A stretch of DNA of 64,000 nucleotides. Source: Terrimesophilobacter sp963702165. Lineage in GTDB: Bacteria > Actinomycetota > Actinomycetes > Actinomycetales > Microbacteriaceae. Position 1 is the first letter of the stretch; each line of letters begins with the position of its first letter. A program made the translations under genes and the position numbers. Under the pieces are notes generated by a model. That model was not told the origin of the DNA, made no database searches, and worked only from the letters and a program-made list of their open reading frames with translations. The stretch covers positions 496,001 through 560,000 of the forward strand of contig OY969722.1 of the NCBI GenBank assembly GCA_963702165.1, in the 5' to 3' direction. Shown in pieces: positions 51,429 to 60,307 of the stretch.

Positions 51429-52247
51429 ATGACCACAACACTCGAAATTCAACAGCACCCTGCAGTGGGGACCAAGGGTCTCTCCTTCGCGCGGATCGTG
51501 CGATCCGAGTGGGTGAAACTCCGCAGCCTGCCCTCCTCCTACATTCTGGTTGCGTCCTCGGTCGCAGCCATGGTGGGGGTCGGAATGCTCGGGGCAGGAG
51601 GGATGCTCCTCGCCGAGCGCGACGGTCAGCCCGTCGCCACCGAAGCCATCCAGTCGATGCCGATGGCCGGACTGTCGTTCGGTCAACTCCTCCTCGCTGC
51701 ACTGGCGGTGCTCCTGATCAGCGCCGAGTTCGGCACGGGCATGATCCGCCCGACCCTGACCGCCGCGCCGATGCGTGCCGGTGTGCTGGCAGCCAAAGCG
51801 CTCGTCGCGGCAGCAGTCGGTGCTGTCACCGGCGCGACCGCAGCGTTCCTCAGCTATCTGCTGATCCAGCCGATCCTTGCTCAGGAGGAGTTGGACTATG
51901 CCCTGGAGAGTCCCCGCATGTACGGCCTGCTGCTGGCAACCGGCGTGTATCTCGCGTTGGCAGCTGTCCTGGCCGTCAGCATCGGTGTGCTTCTGCGGAA
52001 CTCGGCCGGAGCCATCGTGACGGTGATCGGGCTGCTGTTCGTTCTGCCCACCGCGTTGTCCATGATTCCCGGCGAGGTGGCTGCGGAGATTCTGCGCTAC
52101 CTTCCCTCGGAAGCGGGATCCCAGCTCATGGCCGCCGAGATCGCCGACGGTGAGCTGACGCGCCTTGAGGGCGGCCTGGTCATGACTGCCTGGGCGGTTG
52201 GCTTCACCCTGGCAGCCGCCCTCGTATTCCGCCGCCGCGACGTCTGA
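51429..52247 (+). CDS. ABC transporter permease (ABC-2 type)
   Basis: The 272-residue membrane protein has six hydrophobic segments. It begins with the amphipathic R-x-E-W-V-K-L-R-S motif (IVRSEWVKLRSLPSSYILVA), which is typical of ABC-2 permeases with a ~280-residue length. It is the membrane partner of the preceding ATPase. Confidence 0.92.
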   Translation: MTTTLEIQQHPAVGTKGLSFARIVRSEWVKLRSLPSSYILVASSVAAMVGVGMLGAGGMLLAERDGQPVATEAIQSMPMAGLSFGQLLLAALAVLLISAEFGTGMIRPTLTAAPMRAGVLAAKALVAAAVGAVTGATAAFLSYLLIQPILAQEELDYALESPRMYGLLLATGVYLALAAVLAVSIGVLLRNSAGAIVTVIGLLFVLPTALSMIPGEVAAEILRYLPSEAGSQLMAAEIADGELTRLEGGLVMTAWAVGFTLAAALVFRRRDV

Positions 52248-52268
52248 GCGAAGCCGCACGGATCAACG

Positions 52269-53726
52269 ATGAACGACCGAACCGCCGGGGCGACAAGCCG
52301 GATGACCGTAGTCCTCCTGGTCACAGCGCAGTTTGTGGTGATGCTCGACACCTCGATCGTCAACGTCGCACTGCCGACTATCCAAGACAAGCTGGCACTC
52401 AGCCACACCGGGGCAGCGTGGACGGTGAACGCATACTTCCTGGCGTTCGGCGGCTGTCTGCTGCTGGGTGGGCGGCTCGCGGACACGATCGGGCGGCGTC
52501 GACTGTTCACGCTCGCGGCGGTCGCCTTCACAGTGGCCTCGGTGGGCGCCGCCTTGGCGCCCACCGAGGTCACCCTCATCGCCGCCCGCACCGGGCAAGG
52601 TGTCAGCGCCGCAGTGCTGAGCCCGACCGCGATGTCGATCTTGCTGACCTCCTTCCCAGGGACCGCCCGGGCCAAGACGATGAGCGCATGGGGTGCCGCA
52701 TCCACCCTCGGTGGGGCAACCGGAGTCCTTGCCGGTGGCGCGGTGACGGCGGTGTGGGGCTGGTCGGCCGTCTTCTGGATCACGGTGCCCCTCACAGCCT
52801 TAGCGGCGCTCAGCGCCCGACGGCTCATTCCCGCCGATTCGGTGACGGCCGAGCAGCGCACTCCCATCGATTCAGCGGGTGCGGCATCCGTCACCGCCGT
52901 TGCGCTGTCAGTCATCTACCTGGCCGTGAGCGTTCCTGAGCAGGGGTTCGGCGCACCGGGCACGATCGTTGCCGCGACCGGGGGAGTCGCCGCGATGGTC
53001 GCCTTCTGCTTCGTGGAAGGTCGAGCAGTCGATCCGATCCTCCCGCTCGCCCTATTCCGGTCGGCAGCGGTGTCGCTGGGACTGGTTGTGAGCCTGCTGG
53101 GCGGGGCGGCGCGCGCATCGTCCTTCACGATCGTCGCCCTCTACCTTCAGCAAGTCATGAAGCTGGATGCCGGGACCGCCGGGCTCGCGATGGTGCCCAC
53201 CTCTGTGGCGGGCTTCCTGGTGACTGTTGTCGGCTTGCCGCGCGTGCTTCGGAATTGCGGAGCACGCGGGACAGTCACCATCGGATTGGGTGTGCTGGCC
53301 GCCGGGCATGCTTGGCTGTCACGCGCTTCGACCCCCGTCCACTACGCCGCGGACGTGTTGCCCGGACTGCTCTTGATCGCCGTAGGCGTCGCGCTGAGCT
53401 TCACTCCGACCACGATGCTGATCGCGGACGCGCTTTCGTCCGAGCGAGCCGGCCTTGCTGCTGGCATGGCGAGCGCGTCATCGCAGATCGGGGCTGCGCT
53501 CGGCGTGGCAGTTCTCGCCGCATCGATCGTGGCCGAGGCGGGACCCCATCCGGGGCTGGATGCGTCCGCGTTGGGGGCGGGCTTCACTCACGCGTTCGTC
53601 GTCGCTGCCGGGATCGCGACGACCGCGGCTCTGCTTGCGCTCTCGCTCGCCATTGCCGGTCGAGAGAGGCCGGTGTTCGGCTGGAATCGTGCGCCGCGCA
53701 ACAAAGCCGCGTCCCTCCCGGAATGA
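52269..53726 (+). CDS. MFS transporter, DHA2 (14-TM) drug exporter family
   Basis: The 485-residue protein has about 14 TM helices. Motifs are VMLDTSIVNVALPTIQ (DHA2 motif D1), GGRLADTIGRRRLF (motif A) and GQGVSAAVLSPTAMSIL (motif B-like). It is the last gene of the DJ-1/ABC/MFS operon (21-bp gap after the permease), suggesting resistance to or secretion of a hydrophobic compound. Confidence 0.93.
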   Translation: MNDRTAGATSRMTVVLLVTAQFVVMLDTSIVNVALPTIQDKLALSHTGAAWTVNAYFLAFGGCLLLGGRLADTIGRRRLFTLAAVAFTVASVGAALAPTEVTLIAARTGQGVSAAVLSPTAMSILLTSFPGTARAKTMSAWGAASTLGGATGVLAGGAVTAVWGWSAVFWITVPLTALAALSARRLIPADSVTAEQRTPIDSAGAASVTAVALSVIYLAVSVPEQGFGAPGTIVAATGGVAAMVAFCFVEGRAVDPILPLALFRSAAVSLGLVVSLLGGAARASSFTIVALYLQQVMKLDAGTAGLAMVPTSVAGFLVTVVGLPRVLRNCGARGTVTIGLGVLAAGHAWLSRASTPVHYAADVLPGLLLIAVGVALSFTPTTMLIADALSSERAGLAAGMASASSQIGAALGVAVLAASIVAEAGPHPGLDASALGAGFTHAFVVAAGIATTAALLALSLAIAGRERPVFGWNRAPRNKAASLPE

Positions 53727-53743
53727 TCACGGGAGGGACGCGG
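53707..53743. terminator. Bidirectional 14-bp hairpin terminator, MFS stop codon in the loop
   Basis: The arms 53707-53720 and 53730-53743 (CCGCGTCCCTCCCG and its complement) are perfect with a 9-nt loop. The TGA of the MFS gene (53724-53726) lies in the loop. The stem is in the codons just before the stop. It serves both the MFS gene and the convergent DUF6220 gene. Confidence 0.8.
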
Positions 53744-53758
53744 GGGTCAGGCGAGCGG

Positions 53759-54208
53759 TCAGACGCTGACGGACTCGGGCTCTGCCGCGGGCGTGGACGC
53801 CGCCTTCGCGGTCGAGACCAGAGTGCGCGCGCGGTTGAACAGGTGATAGGTGACCACCCACGCGCCAAGCCCGACGAGCACGTGGAGGCTCACGATGTAT
53901 GTCGTCAGGGCAGAGGGCGCCTCAGCCGTATCGTCGGTGAACGAGAAGCCGAGCATAAACAAGAGCGGCTGCAGCAACACCAGGACGAGCGGCAGTGCCG
54001 AGAGGGCGATGGTGCGACCGCCGGCCTTGGTGAAGAAGGATGCGATAAGCACGAGCAGCCCGAGACCGAGCAGCACGAAACCGTTCATCGCGTGGAGGCC
54101 GAACAGCCGGTCCTCGGGGCTCGAGAACACGCCGACACCGGCCAGGTAGAACTGCACGGTCAGGGCGACCAGCAACACGACAGTGAGAACAAGGTAGACA
54201 GAACGCAC
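53759..54208 (-). CDS. DUF6220 domain-containing membrane protein
   Basis: The 149-residue protein has four TM helices (about 4-24, 38-60, 65-88, 100-122). It carries LVALTVQFYLAGVGVFSSPEDRLFGLHAMNGFVLLGLGLLVL, the pattern of DUF6220. I chose GTG 54208 because AGGAG lies just upstream; longer frames lack support. Function unknown. Confidence 0.85.
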   Translation of the reverse strand: MRSVYLVLTVVLLVALTVQFYLAGVGVFSSPEDRLFGLHAMNGFVLLGLGLLVLIASFFTKAGGRTIALSALPLVLVLLQPLLFMLGFSFTDDTAEAPSALTTYIVSLHVLVGLGAWVVTYHLFNRARTLVSTAKAASTPAAEPESVSV

Positions 54209-54340
54209 GGTGGATCTCCTCAGGTTCGGGTGGATTCGGCACCGACTCCTGATCGGTACCTCCATAACCGCCTCGGAGACTACCTTCGAATGACCCTCAC
54301 TAGTGGGCCCCGGCAGCGATCCGGCACCCTAGTTCTGTCC

Positions 54341-55075
54341 CTAGTGATTCTTGCGGGCGAGCCACGAGTCGAGCACCGCGTTGAACTCCGCGGGCTTGGC
54401 GATCGGGGCGCCGTGGCCGACGTCGTCGATGCGCTCGAAGCAGGCATCCGGCAGCTGGCGACTCAGGTCGGTCAGGTCCCGGATGAGCGCATTCTGCTCT
54501 TGCGCGCCCGCGACGACCAGTACCGGAAGCTGCGCCGTGAGAAAGCTCTCCGGAACACTGAACGAGAAGTTCGCGCGCATCATGTTGCCGAGCGAACGCT
54601 TCGACATCGCGGACGACAGGGCGAAGTAGGCGTCGAAGTCCTCTTCGGGCACGTACAACTGCTTGGCCTGAGCTCGCGCGAACGATCGATTCCTCGCCAT
54701 CGGAGCGGATGCAGCCGACATCCACGCGATGAGGGATGCCGATCGCCAGGGCTTCAGAAGCGAGCTCACGACTGCGACGCGGGTGACCTGCGCCGCGTAT
54801 AGGCTCGCGAACTCGATTGCGATCTGCCCACCTACGGAGAAGCCGACGACTGTGACGTCGTTGCCGAGTGCGTCGAGGTCGATCTGCTCTGCGATGGATC
54901 GTGCCGCCCCGGCGTGCGACGTGTACTCGTCGCTCGTTGACGGGTCGTGCCCGGGCAGCGTTGGCGTGTGGATCGTGAAGCGTTCGGCGAAGTGCTGCCT
55001 TTGCTGCCGCCACATCCAAGGACCGACACCGCCGCCGTGAATGAAAACGAGATGGGGGAGCGGGCGGTCAGTCAC
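54341..55075 (-). CDS. Alpha/beta hydrolase
   Basis: The 244-residue hydrolase has the oxyanion motif VFIHGGGVGPWMW, nucleophile elbow VVGFSVGGQ (Ser) and C-terminal DVGHGAPIAKP with the His. It is a small esterase/lactonase-like member with no substrate identified. GTG start at 55075. Confidence 0.9.
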   Translation of the reverse strand: MTDRPLPHLVFIHGGGVGPWMWRQQRQHFAERFTIHTPTLPGHDPSTSDEYTSHAGAARSIAEQIDLDALGNDVTVVGFSVGGQIAIEFASLYAAQVTRVAVVSSLLKPWRSASLIAWMSAASAPMARNRSFARAQAKQLYVPEEDFDAYFALSSAMSKRSLGNMMRANFSFSVPESFLTAQLPVLVVAGAQEQNALIRDLTDLSRQLPDACFERIDDVGHGAPIAKPAEFNAVLDSWLARKNH

Positions 55076-55120
55076 CCCTGCATCATTTCACGCTCGGAGG
55101 TTCGCCTTGCGCGGGTGCAC

Positions 55121-55158
55121 CTTCCGCGCGCGGGTCAAATTCGACCCGCGCGCGGAAG
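55121..55158 (-). terminator. Perfect 16-bp GC hairpin after aldehyde dehydrogenase gene
   Basis: The arms 55121-55136 and 55143-55158 (CTTCCGCGCGCGGGTC and its complement) pair perfectly with a 6-nt AAATTC loop. A third copy of the right-arm core (TTCGACCCGCGCG) lies at 55160-55172, so alternative pairing is possible. It is located between the ALDH stop and the hydrolase start on the minus strand. Confidence 0.75.
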
Positions 55159-55176
55159 TTCGACCCGCGCGAGCGC

Positions 55177-56547
55177 CTACTCGCCGAACGCGAAGATCTT
55201 CTTGTTCAGGAACTCCTCGATGCCGAAGCGGCCGAGCTCGCGACCGAAACCGCTGCGCTTGACGCCGCCGAACGGCAGGTACGGCGCATCCAGGCCGACA
55301 CCGTTGATGAACACCATGCCGACGTCGAGGCGGGTGCCGACCTCGATGGCACGGTCGGTGTCCTCACAGATCACGACCGAGCCGAGGCCGTACGCCGAGC
55401 TGTTCGCCAGCGCGATCGCCTCATCGTCGTTCGCGACCTTGTAGAGCACCGCCACCGGGCCGAACAGCTCCTCGTGGTAGGCGTTCATATCCGGGGTGAC
55501 GTCGCTGAGCACGGTCGGCGCGAAGAAGCATCCGTCGGCCGTCGTCGAGCCCATGTTCAGCACGGCGCCCTGCTCGACCGCCTGCGACACCTGGGCGCCC
55601 AGCAGCTCTGCGGCCTTCGCCGAGGAGAGCGGGCCGAGGTCGATGCCGTCCTCGGTGGCCGGACCCCACTTGAGCGCCTTCATCGCGGCGATGAACTTCT
55701 CGGAGAACTCGTCGTAGTACTTGTCGAGCACGACGATGCGCTTCGAGCCGTTGCAGGCCTGACCGCTGTTCTCGAGGCGTCCGGCGATCGCCATGTCCAC
55801 GGCGCTGTCGATGTCGTTCGTGTCGAGCACGAGGAACACGTCAGAGCCGCCGAGCTCAAGCACGACCTTCTTCAGGTGACGGCCGGCCTGCTCAGCGATC
55901 GCAGCGCCCGCGCGCTCCGAACCGGTGAGGGACACGCCCTGCACGCGCGGGTCGGCGATGATCGAGGAGATCTGGTCGTGGTCGGCGAACACGTTCACGT
56001 ACGCGCCCTCCGGGAACCCGGCATCCTTGAAGATCTGCTCGATCGCGAGCGCCGACTCAGGGCACTGCTCGGCGTGCTTCAGGATGATGGTGTTGCCGGC
56101 GACGAGGTTCGGTCCGGCGAACCGAGCCACCTGGTAGTACGGGAAGTTCCACGGCATGATGCCCAGCAGCACGCCGAGGCCCTGACGCCGTACGAACGCA
56201 CGTGCGCCGCCCTCGGTGTCGATCTCCTCGTCGGCGAGGAACTCCGGTCCCTTGTCCGCGTAGTAGCGGAGGATGTCGGCGCTGAACTCGACCTCGCCGA
56301 TGGACTGCTCGATGGGCTTGCCCATCTCGCGAGCGATGATCTGGGCGAGCTCGTCCTTGCGCTCCAGGTACAGGTCGGCCGCGCGCGTCATGAGCGCCGC
56401 ACGCTCGGCCACCGTGGTCTTCTTGGCAAAGCCCTGGTAGGCCGACTGGGCCGCGTCGATCGCATCCTGGATGTCGGAGTCGCTCGCCAGCGGGTAAGTA
56501 GAAATGGTCTGATTCGTCGATGGATCAATGACCGCGTACTGCTTCAT
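55177..56547 (-). CDS. NAD(P)-dependent aldehyde dehydrogenase (succinate-semialdehyde type)
   Basis: The 456-residue protein has the family motifs GIMPWNFPYYQVARF, VSLTGSERAGAAIAEQ, catalytic Glu in LELGGSD, catalytic Cys in NSGQACNGSKR and C-terminal FGGVKRSGFGRELG. Succinate-semialdehyde dehydrogenase of GabD2 type is the closest guess. ATG 56547 has GGAAAG upstream; the long frame to 56898 is an artefact of the divergent NUDIX region. Confidence 0.92.
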   Translation of the reverse strand: MKQYAVIDPSTNQTISTYPLASDSDIQDAIDAAQSAYQGFAKKTTVAERAALMTRAADLYLERKDELAQIIAREMGKPIEQSIGEVEFSADILRYYADKGPEFLADEEIDTEGGARAFVRRQGLGVLLGIMPWNFPYYQVARFAGPNLVAGNTIILKHAEQCPESALAIEQIFKDAGFPEGAYVNVFADHDQISSIIADPRVQGVSLTGSERAGAAIAEQAGRHLKKVVLELGGSDVFLVLDTNDIDSAVDMAIAGRLENSGQACNGSKRIVVLDKYYDEFSEKFIAAMKALKWGPATEDGIDLGPLSSAKAAELLGAQVSQAVEQGAVLNMGSTTADGCFFAPTVLSDVTPDMNAYHEELFGPVAVLYKVANDDEAIALANSSAYGLGSVVICEDTDRAIEVGTRLDVGMVFINGVGLDAPYLPFGGVKRSGFGRELGRFGIEEFLNKKIFAFGE

Positions 56548-56655
56548 GTGGCTTTCCTTTGATGTGGTGGGTGGTCTGTCTCTCAGGATAGGACGGATGG
56601 TCGACGGCGCGCTGGGTGGAGCCTCAATGACCCCTTCCCGTCTGGTGTAGCGGCA

Positions 56656-56661
56656 TAGTCT
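56656..56661 (+). promoter_or_regulatory. -10 box of leaderless promoter (NUDIX gene)
   Basis: TAGTCT lies 6 nt before the GTG at 56668. Confidence 0.5.
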
Positions 56662-56667
56662 GGACTG

Positions 56668-57339
56668 GTGCAAGCGCCCACCGATCCGCGTAGCGAACTG
56701 GCCGCGCTCGCCGCACGGGGCATCAGCGACTGGTCCGTCGACCCGTCGCGAAGGGTGGCCGACCCGGAGCACGTGCGCAGGGCGGGGGTGCTCGTGCTGT
56801 TTGGCGTACTGGATTCGATGCCCGCGGATGCGCACGGACCGGTCCCGCGCGACCTCGACGTGCTGCTGCAGCGACGCTCGTCCACTCTCGGCCACCACCC
56901 GGGGGAGATCTCATTCCCCGGCGGCGGCGTGGAGGCATCCGACGTCGACATCACCGCCACCGCCCTGCGCGAGGCGGTCGAGGAAACCGGGCTCGACCCG
57001 AGTGGTGTCGACATCCTCGGCACGCTGCCGGAACTCGCGCTGCCCCGCAGCAACAACCTCGTCACCCCCGTGCTCGCCTGGTGGGCGCGCACATCGCAGG
57101 TCGCCGCGGTCGACGAGCGGGAGGCCGTTGAGGTGTTCCGGATGCCGGTGGCCGACCTGCTGAATCCCGACAACCGGGCGAATGTGCAGCGCTCGGTCGG
57201 CAACCGCACCTTCCGCATCCCGGCGTTTGAGGTCGATGGCGTCGTGGTGTGGGGCTTCACCGCGATCGTGCTCGCGCGGATCTTCGATGAACTGGGCTGG
57301 AGCGTCCCGTGGGACACCACCCGGTTGGTCGAGCCGTAG
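56668..57339 (+). CDS. NUDIX hydrolase, CoA pyrophosphatase-type
   Basis: The 223-residue protein contains LGHHPGEISFPGGGVEASDVDITATALREAVEETGLD. This is the Nudix box GxxxxxExxUxxExxGU with the extra LxxHPGxxSFPGG element that marks CoA diphosphatases (NudL/PCD1). It acts by hydrolysing CoA or its derivatives. GTG start in leaderless geometry. Confidence 0.92.
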   Translation: MQAPTDPRSELAALAARGISDWSVDPSRRVADPEHVRRAGVLVLFGVLDSMPADAHGPVPRDLDVLLQRRSSTLGHHPGEISFPGGGVEASDVDITATALREAVEETGLDPSGVDILGTLPELALPRSNNLVTPVLAWWARTSQVAAVDEREAVEVFRMPVADLLNPDNRANVQRSVGNRTFRIPAFEVDGVVVWGFTAIVLARIFDELGWSVPWDTTRLVEP

Positions 57340-57345
57340 CCTCGC

Positions 57346-58167
57346 TCAGCCCGCGACGACCTGGTTGCGCAGCGTGCCGAGGCCGTCGATCGTGACTTCG
57401 ACCAGCTGCCCGTCTGCGAGGTAGCGCTTCGGCTCGCGTGCGTGACCGACACCGCCAGGCGTGCCGGTGAGGATGACGTCACCCGGATTCAGGGTCACGA
57501 ACGTTGAGATGTAGGAAACCAGGAACTCCGGACTGTGCACCAGATCACCGGTCGATCCCTCCTGCATGACCTCGCCATCGATCACGGTGCGGATGGCGGC
57601 ACCCGGTGCCCAGTCATCCGGCGTCACCAGAGCCGGGCCGAGCGGGGTGGTGCGCTCCCAGTTCTTGCCCTGCAGCCACTGCAGCGTGCGGTACTGCCAG
57701 GACCGCATCGACACGTCGTTGCTCACCGTGTACCCGGCGATGTGGGACGCCGCATCGGCCTCACTGATGCGGCGGCCGGTGCGGCCGATGACAACGCCCA
57801 GTTCGGCCTCCCAGTCCACCGCGGAGTCTTCCGCTGGCAGCTGGATGTCGTCGCCAGGGCCGATCAGCGTCTCCGGGAACTTGGCGAACAGGGTCGGATG
57901 CTCCGGCAGTTCCCGCCCCATTTCGAGGATGTGCGCGCGATAGTTCAGGCCGACGCACACGATCTTGCCCGGCTGCGGCACGACCGGCGCGAGGTCCGCG
58001 TCGTCCTTTGCGTGCAGGTCTCCGGATGCGGTCGACGCCAGTTCGCGCCAGTCGTCACGGTGCAGCAGGGAGCCGACATCCGGGATGCCGTCGAGTTCTC
58101 GGTAGCCGTCGGCGGTCTCGACGGCCGCTGCTGTCCCCTCTTGGGTGCGTAGTGTGACGAGTCGCAT
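57346..58167 (-). CDS. Fumarylacetoacetate hydrolase family protein
   Basis: The 273-residue FAH-family protein has KIVCVGLNYRAHILEMG, PTLFAKFPETLIGPGDDIQLP, VDWEAELGVVIGRTG (metal-binding acidic residues), NDVSMRSWQ and GDVILTGTPGGVG. This family includes fumarylpyruvate hydrolases and oxaloacetate decarboxylases. ATG 58167 is preceded by TAGCCT 7 nt upstream. Confidence 0.93.
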   Translation of the reverse strand: MRLVTLRTQEGTAAAVETADGYRELDGIPDVGSLLHRDDWRELASTASGDLHAKDDADLAPVVPQPGKIVCVGLNYRAHILEMGRELPEHPTLFAKFPETLIGPGDDIQLPAEDSAVDWEAELGVVIGRTGRRISEADAASHIAGYTVSNDVSMRSWQYRTLQWLQGKNWERTTPLGPALVTPDDWAPGAAIRTVIDGEVMQEGSTGDLVHSPEFLVSYISTFVTLNPGDVILTGTPGGVGHAREPKRYLADGQLVEVTIDGLGTLRNQVVAG

Positions 58168-58174
58168 GGCCTTC

Positions 58175-58180
58175 AGGCTA
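58175..58180 (-). promoter_or_regulatory. -10 box of leaderless promoter (FAH-family gene)
   Basis: Minus-strand TAGCCT lies 7 nt before the ATG at 58167. Confidence 0.5.
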
Positions 58181-58222
58181 CTAGCGTGATCGGTACGCGG
58201 TGATTCGAACGAAGGAGTTCAC

Positions 58223-58945
58223 GTGAGCAACCAGACGGGCGCAGCAGGCAGCGTCGAATACCCGGTGGACGACGGCATCGCCACCATCGAGATCAGCGGC
58301 CCGGACCGCAACCTGCTGAACCCGGAGAACATGGCCGCGCTCGAGGCGCGTCTGACCGCGGCGTGCGCGGATGAGCGTGTGACGGGCATCCTGCTCACCG
58401 GGAGCGGGTCGGTGTTCTGCGGCGGGCTGGACACCGCGGCCTTCGCGCGCGGCGGCGACCCGCGCGAGTTCGCGGGCGCTCTGGTCAGCCTGCTCAAGCT
58501 TTTGCCGACGCTGCCGAAGCCGGTGGCCGCCGCCGTGAACGGTGACGCGGTCGCATCCGGGTCCGCTCTCGTCGCCGCGTGCGACTTCGCGGTCGCGGGT
58601 CCGGACACGAGGATCGGCACGCTCGAGGCCGGCATCGGTGTCTGGCCGATGGTGGCCCAGGTGCCGATCATCCAACGCGTCGGACCGCGTGCGGCGATCG
58701 AGAACATCGCAACCGGCGAGCCGTTCACTGCGGCACGCGCGCGGGAAATCGGGCTCATCAACGTGGTGACCGATCCCGCCGACGTCAGTGCCGAGGCCGT
58801 CGCCTGGTTGCGCAGGGCCGCGCGCGCCGGTGCGGTCATGGCGACAGGGCGGCCCTTCGTCTACGAGCTCGCGGAACTGGACTATGACGAGGCGCTGGAC
58901 ACGGCGCTAGCCAGGTTCACGAGCGTGTTCGGCGACCGTCCCTGA
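58223..58945 (+). CDS. Enoyl-CoA hydratase/isomerase family protein
   Basis: The 240-residue crotonase-fold protein has ILLTGSGSVFCGGLDTAAFARGG (oxyanion-hole strand) and KPVAAAVNGDAVASGSALVAACDFAVAGPDTRIGTLEAGIGVWP. The classical Glu pair of hydratase is not obvious at the first position. It may be an isomerase or other crotonase. GTG 58223 has a GAAGGAG site. Confidence 0.87.
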   Translation: MSNQTGAAGSVEYPVDDGIATIEISGPDRNLLNPENMAALEARLTAACADERVTGILLTGSGSVFCGGLDTAAFARGGDPREFAGALVSLLKLLPTLPKPVAAAVNGDAVASGSALVAACDFAVAGPDTRIGTLEAGIGVWPMVAQVPIIQRVGPRAAIENIATGEPFTAARAREIGLINVVTDPADVSAEAVAWLRRAARAGAVMATGRPFVYELAELDYDEALDTALARFTSVFGDRP

Positions 58946-59196
58946 CAACCCGCCACAGCGACGTCGAAGGTGAGCGGAAGTCGCCGCTTACGAAAAATGC
59001 CTGATCCGTGAGACAATTGACGTTGCCAGCTCGCGACTTCGCGCATTGTGCCGACGCACAGTGACCGTCTTCGCACCCCGCCAGCAGCCCGTTCGAAGCT
59101 CTCGAACCGTGGCGGGAGACTGTCCAGGCCGATTACCTCATGTGTAGATCCGACTGATGTCGAGCGTGGCTCTCGCGCGCAACCGGGGAGTCTCGA

Positions 59197-59742
59197 ATGC
59201 AGTTTTCCAAAGGTCAGACCATCGTCCACCCGCACCACGGGCCCGCAACCATCCGGACGATATCGAACCGCAAGGTCAGCGGTGTCTCCACCAAGTACTT
59301 GAACCTCGACGTTCAGAATTCGACGCTGACGGTCAGCGTTCCGCTGGACAAGGCGCAGGACATCGGCCTGCGCGACGTCTTCACCAAAGAGCAGCTCGAC
59401 GAGGTGTTGGGCGTGCTGCGCGCACCGAGCGGCGTGGAAGAGAAGCAGTGGTCCCGGCGGATCAAGAAGAACTGGGAGACGATCAAGAACGGCGACATGC
59501 TGCAGATCGCCGAGGTAGTGCGCGATCTCGTTCGCCGTGCTGCCGAATCCAACCTCTCTTACGCCGAGAAGCAGATGCTGAGGGATGCCCGCAGCCCGCT
59601 CGCCACCGAGATCTCGCTGACGCGCTCCATCTCCCTCGATAAGGCGGATGCCCTTCTGGACTCCGTCATCCTGGGCGACACCGCCGAGTCCGCGACCGTG
59701 ACGGAACTTCCCGCCAAGAAGGAGCAGCTGCTCGCCGGCTGA
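59197..59742 (+). CDS. carD: CarD family transcriptional regulator
   Basis: The 181-residue protein has an N-terminal CarD/Mfd RID domain (FSKGQTIVHPHHGPATIRTI ... YLNLDVQNSTLTVSVPLDKAQDIGLRD) and a C-terminal helical DNA-binding domain (WSRRIKKNWETIKNGDMLQIAEVVRDLV). CarD binds RNA polymerase and stabilises open complexes, mainly at rRNA promoters. GGGGAG before ATG 59197. The 251-bp gap 58946-59196 upstream holds no gene; TTGACG at 59017-59022 may be part of its promoter. Confidence 0.92.
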   Translation: MQFSKGQTIVHPHHGPATIRTISNRKVSGVSTKYLNLDVQNSTLTVSVPLDKAQDIGLRDVFTKEQLDEVLGVLRAPSGVEEKQWSRRIKKNWETIKNGDMLQIAEVVRDLVRRAAESNLSYAEKQMLRDARSPLATEISLTRSISLDKADALLDSVILGDTAESATVTELPAKKEQLLAG

Positions 59743-59761
59743 TCGCGCCGGGCGCCGTCGC

Positions 59762-59909
59762 TCAGCTGACGGCGCCGGCTCGCGCCGCGAGCTTGGCTGC
59801 CAGCGCATCCGTTGCCGATGAGGTCGGATGTCTGCTCGCTGGTGGCGATGATGGGGCCATCGGCCGGAACGCGTTGAACCTGCAGGCCATGCAGCTCTTC
59901 AACAGTCAT
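59762..59909 (-). pseudogene. Remnant resembling a DUF4180 gene
   Basis: The minus strand starts MTVEELHGLQVQRVPADGPIIATSEQTSDLIG, like the N-terminus of DUF4180 proteins. It then shifts frame to ATDALAAKLAARAGAVS and a stop, which looks like a C-terminus. About 70 central residues are missing, so an internal deletion is likely. The family guess is tentative. The remaining gap to 60007 shows no other gene. Confidence 0.4.
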
Positions 59910-60007
59910 GCCGACACGCTATCCACCGCCTGCCGGGACAACATGAGTGTTACGCGGCGAAATCCGCCCTACGATCGATTCCACCGGTATCGAGTCAAGG
60001 GAGACGA

Positions 60008-60304
60008 ATGTCGTTCCAGGCATACCTCGACAACATCGAGGAGAAGACGGGCCTGACGCCCCGCCAGCTCATGGAGCTGGCGAAGGAGAAGGGCTTCGAC
60101 GCACCCGATGTCAAGGCGGGTACGATTCTCGACTGGCTCAAGGAGGACTTCGATCTCGGTCGTGGCCACGGGATGGCTCTCGTGCACGTGATCAAGAACG
60201 GGCCGCGCATCGACAGCAAGCACGTCGGCTCGAGCGGCAGCCACGGTGACGACTCCGACACCCTGTGGCTGGATGGCAAGGCAACCAAACCGAAGGATGT
60301 GTGA
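60008..60304 (+). CDS. DUF4287 domain-containing protein
   Basis: The 98-residue protein is a short DUF4287 protein: YLDNIEEKTGLTPRQLMELAKEKGF and VKAGTILDWLKEDFDLGRGHGMALVHVIKNG. The function is unknown. A GGGAG site precedes ATG 60008. Its stop overlaps or abuts the next start. Confidence 0.9.
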   Translation: MSFQAYLDNIEEKTGLTPRQLMELAKEKGFDAPDVKAGTILDWLKEDFDLGRGHGMALVHVIKNGPRIDSKHVGSSGSHGDDSDTLWLDGKATKPKDV

Positions 60305-60307
60305 GTG

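Noticed and set aside
53255..54802. 515-codon plus-strand ORF over the MFS and DUF6220 genes
   Set aside because: It begins inside the MFS gene in another frame and runs antisense to two minus-strand genes.
55177..56898. N-terminal extension of the aldehyde dehydrogenase to 56898
   Set aside because: The extra 117 residues overlap the NUDIX gene antisense and lack family similarity; ATG 56547 has a good ribosome-binding site.
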